From: Novosphingobium sp. Gsoil 351
Lineage (GTDB): Bacteria; Pseudomonadota; Alphaproteobacteria; Sphingomonadales; Sphingomonadaceae
Length of the DNA: 64,000 nucleotides
Direction: 5' to 3'
Assembly (NCBI RefSeq): GCF_009707465.1
Contig: NZ_CP046120.1
Coordinates: 2,633,501-2,697,500 of the forward strand
Position numbers and translations under genes: made by a program. Under the pieces are notes generated by a model. The model saw nothing but the letters and a program-made list of their open reading frames with translations, had not been told where the DNA came from and made no database searches. Positions 39,131 through 47,343 of this stretch are shown one piece after another (position 1 is the first letter of the stretch; each line of letters begins with the position of its first letter).

Positions 39131-39928
39131 ATGACCCTCACCATCGCTGCGCATATCCGCTACAATTTCCCCGAACCGACCGATTTTCTGCTCCAGATCG
39201 AGCCCGCGATCATCCCCGAGCAGCGCGTCGATGGCTGGTTCTCGTGCACCCCGACCGAGCACTTTTCCCGCGTCGCCGCGCAGGACGGGATCGGCGAGCG
39301 AATCTGGTTGCGCCACCAGGGCGAGTTCGAGGCTTGGTACAACGCGAAGGTGCAGGTCGATCGTCTGCTCGCGCCGATCGAGAGCCTCGCTGCGGTGCCG
39401 ACGCACCTGCTGCCGGGCGAGACCATCCAGTACCTGATGGATTCGCGCTATTGTCCGGCCGACCGCTTTCAATCGTTCGTCGGCGCGGAGTTCGGCGGGC
39501 TGGAGGGCGGGGCGCTGGTTTGGGCGATGCGCGACTGGATCTCGTCGCACTTCACTTATGCCCAGGGCTCGACCTCGATCACCACCGCGCTCGACACTTT
39601 CGTCGAGCGCCGCGGGGTATGCCGCGATTTCGCGCACATGCTGGTCACGCTGGCGCGCGCCGCGGCGATCCCGGCGCGGTTCGTCAGCGTCTACGCGCCG
39701 CGGGTGTTTCCGCAGGATTTCCATGCGGTCGCCGAAGTGTTTCTCGCCGATCCGACCCGGCGCGACGAGATCGGCGGCGCGTGGCACATGATCGATGCCA
39801 CCGGCATGGCCGAACCCGCCGAAATCGCCAAGATCGGCATCGGGCGAGACGCTGCGGACGTCAGCTTCCTGACCAGCTATGGCTTTGCCGAATTCCTCGA
39901 CAAGAGCATCGAGGTGAGCAGCGGCTAG
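39131..39928 (+). CDS. Transglutaminase-like cysteine protease family protein
   Basis: A 265-residue protein with a bacterial transglutaminase-like N-domain and core. The catalytic triad is visible: Cys164 in RRGVCRDFAH, His198 in QDFHAVAEVFL and Asp222 in HMIDATGMAEPA. No signal peptide is seen, so it is probably cytoplasmic. Such proteins are mostly uncharacterised, some being peptidases or amidases. It lies 41 bases after the hydratase gene and is convergent with a short-chain dehydrogenase across a hairpin. Confidence 0.9.
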   Translation: MTLTIAAHIRYNFPEPTDFLLQIEPAIIPEQRVDGWFSCTPTEHFSRVAAQDGIGERIWLRHQGEFEAWYNAKVQVDRLLAPIESLAAVPTHLLPGETIQYLMDSRYCPADRFQSFVGAEFGGLEGGALVWAMRDWISSHFTYAQGSTSITTALDTFVERRGVCRDFAHMLVTLARAAAIPARFVSVYAPRVFPQDFHAVAEVFLADPTRRDEIGGAWHMIDATGMAEPAEIAKIGIGRDAADVSFLTSYGFAEFLDKSIEVSSG

Positions 39929-39953
39929 ACTTGCTTCGCGTTGAGTGACTGTC

Positions 39954-39976
39954 GTCCCGCTCGGCATGAGCGGGAC
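39954..39976. terminator. Hairpin between convergent genes
   Basis: A perfect nine-base stem (GTCCCGCTC/GAGCGGGAC) with loop GGCAT lies between the transglutaminase stop and the convergent dehydrogenase stop. There is no T run, so it may be a bidirectional terminator or a member of the palindromic repeat family also seen at 40794 and 54984, which shares the GCTC...GAGC core. Confidence 0.55.
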
Positions 39977-39991
39977 TGGCGTCGGTTGGGT

Positions 39992-40777
39992 TCAGCCCAG
40001 ACCCTTCATCAAATCCATCCGCGAGGCGTCGCCCACCTGGCTGCCGCCATCGACGTCGATGATCGTGCCGGTGACATAGGCTGCTGCGTCCGAGCACAGC
40101 CATACCGCCGCCTCGGCTACCTCGCCGATCTCGCCCCAGCGTTTGGCGGGAATTCGCGCGAACTGCTTGTCGGTGTCGCCGCGCGCGGGGGCGAGGCGGG
40201 ACATGCCTTCGGTCCCGGCGATCGGTCCGGGCGAGATTCCGTTGACGCGCACGTCCGGCCCCCACTCGATCGCCAACACGCGGACGAGCTGGTTGACCCC
40301 CGCTTTGGCCGCGCAGGCGTGCGCCTGGAGCGCCATGGCGTTGACCGCTTGGCCCGCGGTGATCGCGATCAGGCTGGCGGGGGTGGCGAGCAGGTCGTGG
40401 CAGCCGCGGAACACGTTGAAGGTGCCGATCAGGTCGATGTCGATCACCGCCTTGAAGGCGTTGGCGCTCATCCCCAGCGCCGGGGCGAGGAAGTTGCCAG
40501 CCGCGCCCGAGACGACGATGTCCATCGGGCCGAGTTCGTTGCGGACGCGCTCCATCGCCGCGCGGGTCGCCCCGTAATCGCGCACGTCGGCGGTAAGCGC
40601 CAGCGCGCCGATGGGTTCGGCGGCGGCGGCGGCCTTTTCCGGATTGCGCCCAAGGATCGCGACTTTCGCGCCGAGTTCGGCAAGCCGCGCGGCGATGCCC
40701 AGATTGATTCCCGAGGTTCCCCCGGCGACAAAAGCGACTTTACCGGCGAACAGGCCGTCGCGGAATGGGCTGGTCAT
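39992..40777 (-). CDS. SDR-family oxidoreductase (2,4-dienoyl-CoA reductase-like)
   Basis: Short-chain dehydrogenase of 261 residues. The cofactor motif is FVAGGTSGINLGIAARLAELG (TGxxxGxG-like with GGTSGIN). The middle has VSGAAGNFLAPALGMS, typical of peroxisomal-type dienoyl-CoA reductases, which have no classical Tyr at the usual place. Cofactor specificity is suggested by LGRNPEK, favouring NADPH. The ATG at 40777 has a GGGAGAGAA ribosome site. Its place in a fatty-acyl cluster fits a role in unsaturated acyl-CoA oxidation. Confidence 0.83.
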   Translation of the reverse strand: MTSPFRDGLFAGKVAFVAGGTSGINLGIAARLAELGAKVAILGRNPEKAAAAAEPIGALALTADVRDYGATRAAMERVRNELGPMDIVVSGAAGNFLAPALGMSANAFKAVIDIDLIGTFNVFRGCHDLLATPASLIAITAGQAVNAMALQAHACAAKAGVNQLVRVLAIEWGPDVRVNGISPGPIAGTEGMSRLAPARGDTDKQFARIPAKRWGEIGEVAEAAVWLCSDAAAYVTGTIIDVDGGSQVGDASRMDLMKGLG

Positions 40778-40793
40778 ACGGTTCTCTCCCAAG

Positions 40794-40869
40794 GTCCGCT
40801 CGCGCCGAGCGAAGTCGAGACAAGCCGCGCAAGCGGGTATCCCTCGTCTTCGCTCGGGATGAGCGGGAT
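40794..40869. repeat. Imperfect palindromic intergenic repeat
   Basis: The left arm GTCCGCTCGCGCCGAGCGAA (continuing GTCGAGAC) and the right arm TCGTCTTCGCTCGGGATGAG (continuing CGGG) form an imperfect inverted repeat filling the gap between two minus-strand dehydrogenase genes. A related element lies at 54984-55068. This is probably a dispersed REP-like sequence. I see no open frame inside. Confidence 0.65.
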
Positions 40870-40877
40870 TAGCGCAT

Positions 40878-41663
40878 TTATCTGGGCGCCATTCTTATCG
40901 CGCCGTCGAGACGGATCGCCTGTCCATTGAAATAGCCGTTGCGGACGAATTCGAGCACCAGCGACGCGAATTCCTCCGGATGGCCCAGGCGCTTGGGGAA
41001 CGGTACGCTCGCCGCGAGGCTGTCGAGCACGTTCTGCTTGGCGCCCAACATCAGCGGGGTGGCGAAGATTCCGGGCATGATCGAATTGACCCGTATCCCC
41101 AGGTCCATCAGGTCGCGCGCCAAGGGAAGGACCAGGCCGTTGACCCCCGCCTTGGCCGATCCATAGGTGACCTGGCCGATCTGAGCGTCCTGTGCGGCGA
41201 CCGAAGCGGTCAGGGTGATGCACCCGCGCTCGCCGTCCTCGGTGACTGGCTCGAGACTGGCCATGCCCTCGGCGCTGAGCGAGGCGATGCGGTAGCTGGC
41301 GACGAGGATGCCATTGACCCCGTATTGATAATCCTCGGTCGACAGGCGCTTCAGCCGCCCCAGTTCCTTGTCGAACGCCAGCGTCTTGCCGCGGCGGCTG
41401 GTCATCGCGCAGTGGACCGTGATCCGCTCCTGCCCGTGCGCCGCGCGCGCCTTGGCGAACCCGGCGACGACCGATTCTTCGCTGGTGATGTCGACGTTGC
41501 AGAAGACGCCCCCGATTTCGCGCGCGACCGCCTCGCCCGCCGCGACATTCACGTCGAATACCGCGACTTTTGCACCCGCGGCGGCCAGCGCTATTGCGCT
41601 CGCCTTGCCCAAACCCGATGCCGCACCCGTGACGACGGCGGCTGTGGTCGAATCGATCTGCAT
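40878..41663 (-). CDS. SDR-family dehydrogenase (3-hydroxyacyl-CoA dehydrogenase type II-like)
   Basis: Short-chain dehydrogenase of 261 residues. The N-terminal VVTGAASGLGKASAIALA is the nucleotide motif, and VFDVN suggests NAD. The active-site Tyr/Lys lie in TYGSAKAGVNGLVLPLARDL. MPGIFATPLMLG and LDGAIRMAPR match the mammalian HSD10-like family, which oxidises 3-hydroxyacyl-CoA. It is followed by the dienoyl-CoA-reductase-like gene on the same strand and is divergent from the alcohol dehydrogenase. Confidence 0.87.
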   Translation of the reverse strand: MQIDSTTAAVVTGAASGLGKASAIALAAAGAKVAVFDVNVAAGEAVAREIGGVFCNVDITSEESVVAGFAKARAAHGQERITVHCAMTSRRGKTLAFDKELGRLKRLSTEDYQYGVNGILVASYRIASLSAEGMASLEPVTEDGERGCITLTASVAAQDAQIGQVTYGSAKAGVNGLVLPLARDLMDLGIRVNSIMPGIFATPLMLGAKQNVLDSLAASVPFPKRLGHPEEFASLVLEFVRNGYFNGQAIRLDGAIRMAPR

Positions 41664-41726
41664 TGCCTTCTCCCTTTAATCGGGCGATTAAACGGCTGCC
41701 TGCCCCGCTGCAAGGAGTACCCGACC

Positions 41727-42770
41727 ATGACCGCCACCGCCGCCTGGGGCGCCACCGCCCCCGAATCGGGTCTCGCCCCGCTGACCATCGACCGCCGCAA
41801 CTTGCGCGACGAAGACGTGGCGATCGACATCGCGTTCTGCGGGGTGTGCCACTCCGATCTCCATGCCGCGCGCAACGACTGGGGGCGGACGACCTATCCG
41901 TTGGTGCCCGGCCATGAGATCGTGGGCACGGTCAGCGCTGTCGGGTCCGGGGTCACCAGGTTCAAGGCGGGCGACCGGGTCGCCATCGGCACGATCGTCG
42001 ACAGTTGTCGCCACTGCGACGCCTGCGTCGACGACGAGGAACAGTATTGCCGCGAGGGCATGACCGGCACCTACAACGCCAGGGACCGGGTCGACGGGAC
42101 GACCACGTATGGCGGCTATTCCAAGAGTATCGTTGTCGCCGAACCTTATGTGCTGCGCATCCCCGACGGGCTCGACCTCGCGCGCGCCGCGCCGCTGCTG
42201 TGCGCCGGCATCACCACTTATTCGCCGCTCAGGAACTGGGGCGTCGGGCCGGGCAGCAGGGTCGGCGTGATCGGGCTGGGCGGGCTGGGCCACATGGGCG
42301 TCAAGTTTGCCAAGGCGCTCGGCGCAGAGGTGACCATGATCACCACCTCACCGGAAAAGGGCGCCGACGCGCAACGGCTGGGCGCGGACAAGGTGCTGGT
42401 CTCGAGCGACAAGGCGGCGATGAAAGCGGCAACGCGCAGTTTCGATTTCCTGCTCGACACGATCCCGGTAGCGCACGAGATGACGCCCTATCTCCAGCTC
42501 CTCGACCGCAAGGGCACGCTGTGCATCGTCGGCGCGATCGACATGTTGCCCAGCTTCCACACCGGCGTGCTGCTGATGAAGCAGGGCTCGGTCGCCGGAT
42601 CGGGCGTGGGCGGTATCGCGCAGACTCAGGAAATGCTCGACCTCTGCGCGCAGAAGGGGATTTTGGCCGAGTGTGAGGTGATCCCGATGGACGGGATCAA
42701 CGCCGCGTTCGAGCGGATGGAAAAGGCGGACGTGAAGTACCGCTTCGTGATCGACATGAGCACGCTTTAG
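41727..42770 (+). CDS. Zinc-dependent NAD(P) alcohol dehydrogenase (YahK/CAD-like)
   Basis: Medium-chain alcohol/aldehyde reductase of 347 residues. The catalytic zinc site is CGVCHSDLHAARNDWG with GHEIVGTV; the structural zinc site has the spaced cysteines of CRHCDACVDDEEQYC. The Rossmann motif is GVIGLGGLGHMGVKFAKALG. The overall pattern resembles cinnamyl-alcohol-type reductases that reduce aldehydes with NADPH. CAAGGAG at 41711-41717 is ten bases before the ATG. Sequence upstream of the ATG in the same frame belongs to the antisense of a dehydrogenase. Confidence 0.93.
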   Translation: MTATAAWGATAPESGLAPLTIDRRNLRDEDVAIDIAFCGVCHSDLHAARNDWGRTTYPLVPGHEIVGTVSAVGSGVTRFKAGDRVAIGTIVDSCRHCDACVDDEEQYCREGMTGTYNARDRVDGTTTYGGYSKSIVVAEPYVLRIPDGLDLARAAPLLCAGITTYSPLRNWGVGPGSRVGVIGLGGLGHMGVKFAKALGAEVTMITTSPEKGADAQRLGADKVLVSSDKAAMKAATRSFDFLLDTIPVAHEMTPYLQLLDRKGTLCIVGAIDMLPSFHTGVLLMKQGSVAGSGVGGIAQTQEMLDLCAQKGILAECEVIPMDGINAAFERMEKADVKYRFVIDMSTL

Positions 42771-42801
42771 CGTACGACACGCCTGCCAATCCCGTGCCGA
42801 G

Positions 42802-43584
42802 CTAAAGGCTCTGCCCGTCGTCCACGGTCAGCTCCGCGCCCGTGACGTGTGCGGCCAGGTCCGAGCAGAAGAACAACAGCGGTGCGTCCATCGCCGTCAT
42901 CGGGGTGAGCGCCCGGCGGGGAAAACTCTTCAGCAACCACTCTCCGCCCTTGCTGCCCTCCGCGAACAGGTCGCCGGTCATCTCTGTCTCGATGTAGCCG
43001 GGCAGGATCGCGTTGACGCAGATACCCTTGCGCGCCCATTCGCGTGCCAGCAGTCGGCTCATGTGAAGCACCCCGGCCTTGCTCGCGGCATAGGCGGTCA
43101 TCGCCGCGTAGGGCTTCTTGGCGGTGATCGAGCTGACCACCACCACCCGGCCCCGGCTCGCCCGATCCGCCGCGATCAGCCGCCGCGCGCCCTCGCGCAC
43201 GGTCTTGAACACCCCGGTGAGGTTGATCGCGACGATCTGCTCGAACGAATCGGTCGGGAGCTCGAGCGCCAGGCGGTCGTCGGAAATCCCGGCATTGGCG
43301 ACGATCGTATCGATCGGGCCGAATTCGGCTTCGCCTGCAGCATAAGCGGCGGCGGTGGCGGCTTCGTCGCACACGTCCAGCGGCACCGCCAATGCAGCGC
43401 CACCCGTCGCCCGGATTTCCGCCGCGACGGTCTCGAGCCGATCGGTCCGGCGCGCCGCCAGGACCACTTTGGCCCCCGCCGCCGCGAGCAACCGCGACCA
43501 ATGCTCGCCGAAGCCGGAGGATGCGCCGGTGACCAACGCCACCCGTCCGGACAGGTCGAACCGCGGAACCGATACTTCGCTCAT
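42802..43584 (-). CDS. SDR-family oxidoreductase (FabG-like)
   Basis: Classical short-chain dehydrogenase of 260 residues. TGASSGFGEHWSRLLAAAG binds the nucleotide, NAGIS is in the core, and the catalytic set is Ser in VVVSSITAKK and Tyr/Lys in AYAASKAGVLHMSRLLA. VLAARRTDRL favours NADP. The ATG at 43584 overlaps the stop of the upstream dehydrogenase (ATGA), so the two genes are co-translated. The substrate is unknown; the cluster suggests acyl or terpenoid catabolism. Confidence 0.9.
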   Translation of the reverse strand: MSEVSVPRFDLSGRVALVTGASSGFGEHWSRLLAAAGAKVVLAARRTDRLETVAAEIRATGGAALAVPLDVCDEAATAAAYAAGEAEFGPIDTIVANAGISDDRLALELPTDSFEQIVAINLTGVFKTVREGARRLIAADRASRGRVVVVSSITAKKPYAAMTAYAASKAGVLHMSRLLAREWARKGICVNAILPGYIETEMTGDLFAEGSKGGEWLLKSFPRRALTPMTAMDAPLLFFCSDLAAHVTGAELTVDDGQSL

Positions 43585-44375
43585 TTGCCCACCCCGAACG
43601 ATCTCACCATCGTCTTGCGCAGCCGCCCCGGCATCCACCGCGCGGCGAAAGCAAGCCGCCGCGCGGTCTTGCCCACCAGGTGGTGGAGCTTGGGCGAACG
43701 GATCGCCTCCCAGGCGGTTTCCGCCACGACTTCGACGGGGGTGAACTCGAGCCCCGCCTCGACTACGGTGTCGCGCTTCGACTGGTTGCTGCCCGCGTGG
43801 GCGGGGGTGTGGAGCAGGGGCGTGTCGATGAACCCCGGCATCAGGCTGCGCACCGCGATCCCGTCGCCCGCCCATTCGACGTCGAGCGCCTCGGTCAGCG
43901 CGCGAACCGCGAACTTGGTCGCCGAATAGACCGCCAACCCCGCCCCGCCATAAAGCGCCGCGGCGCTGGCGGTGTTGAGCAGGACCGAGCTGCGCGTGTC
44001 GCGCAGATAGGGGAAAGCCGCTTGCGCGCCATAGGCGACGCCGCGGAAATTGACGTCGATGAGCTGGTCGATCTCGGCCTGGCTGTTGCCCTCGAACGGC
44101 CCGCCATGGGCGACCCCGGCGTTGTTGAACAGCACGTCCAGCCGTCCGCCGCTGGCCTGGACGAAGGCGGCGAGTGCCTGATCCCATGCGGCGCGATTCT
44201 GCACGTCGAGTTTGGTCGTCCAACTTGCGCCTTGTGGCAGCAGCGCGGCGGTTTCGGCCAGACCCGACTCGTCGATGTCGGCCAGCCCGATGAACCAGCC
44301 CTCGCGCGCGAACCGCTGCGCCACCGCGCGCCCGATCCCGCTGCCCCCGCCGGTGATGAATATTGCTTCGCGCAT
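43581..44375 (-). CDS. SDR-family oxidoreductase
   Basis: Short-chain dehydrogenase of 264 residues. Motifs are FITGGGSGIGRAVAQRFA, LADIDESGLAE, NNAGVAHGGP, and the active-site Ser/Tyr/Lys in LNTASAAALYGGAGLAVYSATK. The C-terminal basic region (MPGRLRKTMVRSFGVGK) resembles membrane-associated retinol-type short-chain dehydrogenases. It is first in a two-gene operon with the FabG-like enzyme and about 250 bases upstream of the divergent rpsU. Confidence 0.9.
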   Translation of the reverse strand: MREAIFITGGGSGIGRAVAQRFAREGWFIGLADIDESGLAETAALLPQGASWTTKLDVQNRAAWDQALAAFVQASGGRLDVLFNNAGVAHGGPFEGNSQAEIDQLIDVNFRGVAYGAQAAFPYLRDTRSSVLLNTASAAALYGGAGLAVYSATKFAVRALTEALDVEWAGDGIAVRSLMPGFIDTPLLHTPAHAGSNQSKRDTVVEAGLEFTPVEVVAETAWEAIRSPKLHHLVGKTARRLAFAARWMPGRLRKTMVRSFGVGK

Positions 44376-44432
44376 GATCGAGCCTCCCCGCTGGGCGAGC
44401 CTCTAACGCGGGAATCACGGCGCGGCCACTAT

Positions 44433-44453
44433 CCTCTCCCGCAGTAGGAGAGG
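44433..44453. repeat. Short palindromic intergenic repeat
   Basis: A seven-base stem CCTCTCC/GGAGAGG within ATCCTCTCCCGCAGTAGGAG. The same CTATCCTCTCCC arm occurs as a longer palindrome at 60655-60683, so this is a dispersed element. It lies between the divergent dehydrogenase and rpsU genes; the rest of that 250-base gap shows no other recognisable feature. Confidence 0.55.
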
Positions 44454-44627
44454 GGGTGCGGACGCCCGCGGCCGCTTGCCATCGCCGCCGCCTTCTGTTA
44501 GCGGCCCGCTCGCTTTCGGGCGGTCCACGTGGATTCGCCCTCATTTTGTTTTGCCTTGATCGGGCCTCTGACGCGCAAACGCCGTGTCCATGCCCGCAGA
44601 CGAGAAGAAAGAGGTACAGGCGGTCTT

Positions 44628-44834
44628 ATGCAAATCATGGTTCGCGAAAACAATGTCGACCAGGCCCTGCGCGCGCTGAAGAAGAAGCTGCAGCGCGAGG
44701 GGGTGTATCGCGAAATGAAGCTGCGCCGCCACTACGAGAAGCCGAGCGAAAAGCGTGCTCGCGAAAAGGCCGCCGCGGTTCGCCGCGCGCGCAAGCTCGA
44801 GCGCAAGCGGGTCGAGCGCGACGGCGGGAAATAA
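44628..44834 (+). CDS. rpsU: 30S ribosomal protein bS21
   Basis: Small basic ribosomal protein of 68 residues, starting [20 protein letters not shown], with the bS21 pattern [17 protein letters not shown] and a Lys/Arg/Ala-rich tail. An AGAAAGAGG ribosome-binding site lies about ten bases before the ATG. A strong hairpin follows 38 bases downstream of the stop. Confidence 0.97.
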   Translation: MQIMVRENNVDQALRALKKKLQREGVYREMKLRRHYEKPSEKRAREKAAAVRRARKLERKRVERDGGK

Positions 44835-44872
44835 GCTTCCCGCTTGAAGCCGCCGCATGAAGCGGCCATGAC

Positions 44873-44904
44873 AAGGCGTCGGGCAACCGGCGCCTTTGTC
44901 GTTT
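44873..44904 (+). terminator. Rho-independent-like terminator after rpsU
   Basis: A ten-base stem AAGGCGTCGG/CCGGCGCCTT with one G-T pair closes a GCAA tetraloop (44883-44886), followed by T-rich TGTCGTTT. It separates rpsU from the FKBP gene. Confidence 0.75.
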
Positions 44905-44936
44905 GCGCCGTGTCTCGGTGAGTTGGGGGGACAGTC

Positions 44937-45488
44937 ATGACCGAAATCCACCGCGTACCGCTTTTGCCGATCGCGAAGGGTTCATTGACCAAGATTTGGC
45001 TGGGCGTACTGGTGGCGTTGCTGGTGGCCGCCGGACTGGTCTGGGTAACGCGTTCGCACGACGTGCGGGTGGAAACCCTCGTCCCGGGCAATGGCCCTTC
45101 GCCGAAGATCGAGGACGTGGTCCAGATCAACTACGTCGCCAAGCTGACCGACGGCACCGAGTTCGACAGGGGCCAGTTGGTGCCGATGAAGCTGGACGAG
45201 GTCATTCCAGGCTTCGGCCAGGGCATCACCCGGATGCAAAAGGGTGGCAAGTACCGCCTGACGATCCCGGCCGAAAAAGCCTACGGCCCCGAGGAAAAGC
45301 GCAACCCGCAAACCGGCAAGGTCGTGATTCCGGCCAATAGCGACCTGGTTTTCGACGTCGATCTCCTCGATTTCAAGACTCGCGAGGAGATCATGCGCCA
45401 GCAGCAGATGATGCAGCAGTTGCAACAGATGCAGGGCGGCGCGGGTGGACCGCCTCCGGGAGCCGGAGCGCCGCCGCCACCGCAATAG
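44937..45488 (+). CDS. Membrane-anchored FKBP-type peptidyl-prolyl isomerase
   Basis: Proline isomerase of 183 residues facing the periplasm. An N-terminal membrane anchor (WLGVLVALLVAAGLVWV, about residues 21-38) is followed by one FKBP domain (VVQINYVAKLTDGTEFDRG, IPGFGQGITRMQKGGKYRLT, IPANSDLVFDVDLLD). The end is a Gln/Met-rich segment (about 155-168) and a Gly/Pro tail. GGGGGGACAG precedes the ATG. It is a single transcription unit between two terminators. Confidence 0.93.
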   Translation: MTEIHRVPLLPIAKGSLTKIWLGVLVALLVAAGLVWVTRSHDVRVETLVPGNGPSPKIEDVVQINYVAKLTDGTEFDRGQLVPMKLDEVIPGFGQGITRMQKGGKYRLTIPAEKAYGPEEKRNPQTGKVVIPANSDLVFDVDLLDFKTREEIMRQQQMMQQLQQMQGGAGGPPPGAGAPPPPQ

Positions 45489-45501
45489 CCTCGCTTCGCT
45501 T

Positions 45502-45543
45502 GAAGCCCGCATGACGCGCTGCTAGCGCGCGGGCTTCGTTTTT
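45502..45543 (+). terminator. Strong intrinsic terminator after the FKBP gene
   Basis: The stem GAAGCCCGC (45502-45510) pairs with GCGGGCTTC (45529-45537), with further pairing inside (GCGCT/AGCGC), and is followed by GTTTTT. It ends the FKBP transcript about 30 bases before gatC. Confidence 0.85.
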
Positions 45544-45571
45544 GCCCCATCAACCGGTCGGGAAAGCTTGC

Positions 45572-45859
45572 ATGTCCGTCGACAAGGCCACCGTGGCGAA
45601 GATCGCCTCGCTGGCGCGCATCCGCATGAGCGACGAAGAAGTCGCGGCGATGGTGCCCGAATTGAACAATATCCTCGGCTGGGTCGAGCAACTCGGCGAG
45701 GTCGACGTGACCGGGGTGGAGCCGATGACCGCGGTGATCCCCAACACCTTGCGCCTGCGCGACGACGTGGTCACCGACGGCCGTGTCCGCGCCAAGGTTC
45801 TCGCCAACGCCCCCGCGCCCGAACACGGCTTCTTCGGCGTTCCCAAGGTGATCGAATGA
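45572..45859 (+). CDS. gatC: Asp-tRNA(Asn)/Glu-tRNA(Gln) amidotransferase subunit C
   Basis: Small subunit (95 residues) that stabilises the GatCAB amidotransferase. It has the family pattern [38 protein letters not shown] and LRDDVVTDG, ending [10 protein letters not shown]. The stop overlaps the gatA start (ATGA). An in-frame upstream ATG would add residues from the terminator region and is unlikely. Confidence 0.95.
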   Translation: MSVDKATVAKIASLARIRMSDEEVAAMVPELNNILGWVEQLGEVDVTGVEPMTAVIPNTLRLRDDVVTDGRVRAKVLANAPAPEHGFFGVPKVIE

Positions 45860-47343
45860 CCGACCTGACGAGCCTTGGCGTCGCCGCGATCCGCGATGGA
45901 GTCGCTGCGGGCGAATTCAGCGCGCGCGAAGTAGCGGAGGGCTTCAACGCCAATGTCGCCGACGCGCAGGCTGCGCTCAACGCGTTCATCGTCGCGACCC
46001 CGGACAAGGCGCTCGCCGCGGCCGATGCGGTCGATACCGCGCGCGCCGCGGGCAAGCCGCTGGGCAAGCTGGCGGGCGTGCCGATAGGGATGAAGGATCT
46101 GTTCGCCACCCAGGGCGTCCAGACCACGGCGGCCAGCCACATCCTCGAAGGCTTCGTCCCCGAATACGAATCGAGCGTATCGCAGAAACTGTGGGACGCC
46201 GGCGCGGGAATGCTGGGCAAGCTCAACATGGACCAGTTCGCGATGGGCTCGTCGAACGAGACCTCGTACTTCGGGAACGTCCGCAGCCCGTGGAGGCGCA
46301 ACGATGGCGGCAACACGGCCTTGGCTCCCGGCGGTTCCTCCGGTGGTAGCGCGGCGGCGGTCGCCGCGCGGTTGTGTCCCGCGGCGACAGGCACCGACAC
46401 CGGCGGTTCGATCCGTCAGCCCGCCGCGTTCGTGGGGATCAGTGGGATCAAGCCCACCTACGGGCGCTGCTCGCGCTGGGGCATCGTCGCCTTCGCCTCC
46501 AGCCTCGACCAGGCCGGGCCCATGGCGCGCGACGTGCGCGACTGCGCGATCATGCTCGAGGCGATGGCCGGGTTCGACCCCAAGGATGCGACCAGCCTGA
46601 ACCTGCCGGTGCCCGCGTGGGAAGCCGGATTGAACCCCGATCTGCGCGGCAAGCGCGTCGGCATCCCGCGCGAATACCGGATGGACGGGATGGACGCCGA
46701 TGTCGCCAAAAGCTGGGACGACGGGATCGCCTGGCTGCGCGAAGCAGGCGCACAGATCGTCGAGATCAGCCTGCCGCATACCAAATATGCGCTGCCCGCC
46801 TACTACATCGTCGCCCCCGCTGAAGCCTCGTCCAACCTCGCGCGGTACGACGGGGTGCGTTACGGCCTGCGCGAGCTCGCCGAAGGCGGCGGCTTGCAGG
46901 ACATGTACGCCGCGACACGCGCCGCCGGCTTCGGAGCCGAGGTCAAGCGCCGCATCCTGATCGGCACTTACGTGCTCTCCGCCGGGTTCTACGACGCCTA
47001 TTACACCCAGGCGCAGAAGGTCCGGACTTTGATCGCGCGCGACTTCGAGCACGCCTGGACGGAGTGCGATGTGATCCTTGCCCCGACCGCTCCCAGCGCC
47101 GCGTTCGCCCTAGGCGACAAGAGCGAGGACCCTCTGGCGATGTATCTGAACGATGTGTTCGCGGTGCCTGCCAGCCTTGCGGGACTGCCCGCGATGAGCG
47201 TACCCGCGGGCCTCAACCGCGAAGGCCTTCCGCTCGGCCTCCAGATCGTCGGCAAGGCGTTCGACGAGCAGGGCGTCCTCAACGCCGGGCTGGCGATCGA
47301 GGCAAGAGCCGGGTTCAACGCCAAACCGGAGAAGTGGTGGTGA
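45856..47343 (+). CDS. gatA: Asp-tRNA(Asn)/Glu-tRNA(Gln) amidotransferase subunit A
   Basis: Glutaminase subunit of GatCAB, 495 residues, of the amidase-signature family. The Ser-cisSer-Lys triad is visible: Lys80 in IGMKDLFA, Ser161 in [10 protein letters not shown] and Ser185 in [13 protein letters not shown]. It releases ammonia from glutamine for transfer to mischarged tRNA. The stop overlaps the GTG start of gatB. Confidence 0.97.
   Translation: MTDLTSLGVAAIRDGVAAGEFSAREVAEGFNANVADAQAALNAFIVATPDKALAAADAVDTARAAGKPLGKLAGVPIGMKDLFATQGVQTTAASHILEGFVPEYESSVSQKLWDAGAGMLGKLNMDQFAMGSSNETSYFGNVRSPWRRNDGGNTALAPGGSSGGSAAAVAARLCPAATGTDTGGSIRQPAAFVGISGIKPTYGRCSRWGIVAFASSLDQAGPMARDVRDCAIMLEAMAGFDPKDATSLNLPVPAWEAGLNPDLRGKRVGIPREYRMDGMDADVAKSWDDGIAWLREAGAQIVEISLPHTKYALPAYYIVAPAEASSNLARYDGVRYGLRELAEGGGLQDMYAATRAAGFGAEVKRRILIGTYVLSAGFYDAYYTQAQKVRTLIARDFEHAWTECDVILAPTAPSAAFALGDKSEDPLAMYLNDVFAVPASLAGLPAMSVPAGLNREGLPLGLQIVGKAFDEQGVLNAGLAIEARAGFNAKPEKWW

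Noticed and set aside
42802-44544. A 580-codon protein spanning two dehydrogenase genes
   Set aside because: The upstream half is out of frame with the dehydrogenase encoded at 43581-44375; only the downstream half is real.
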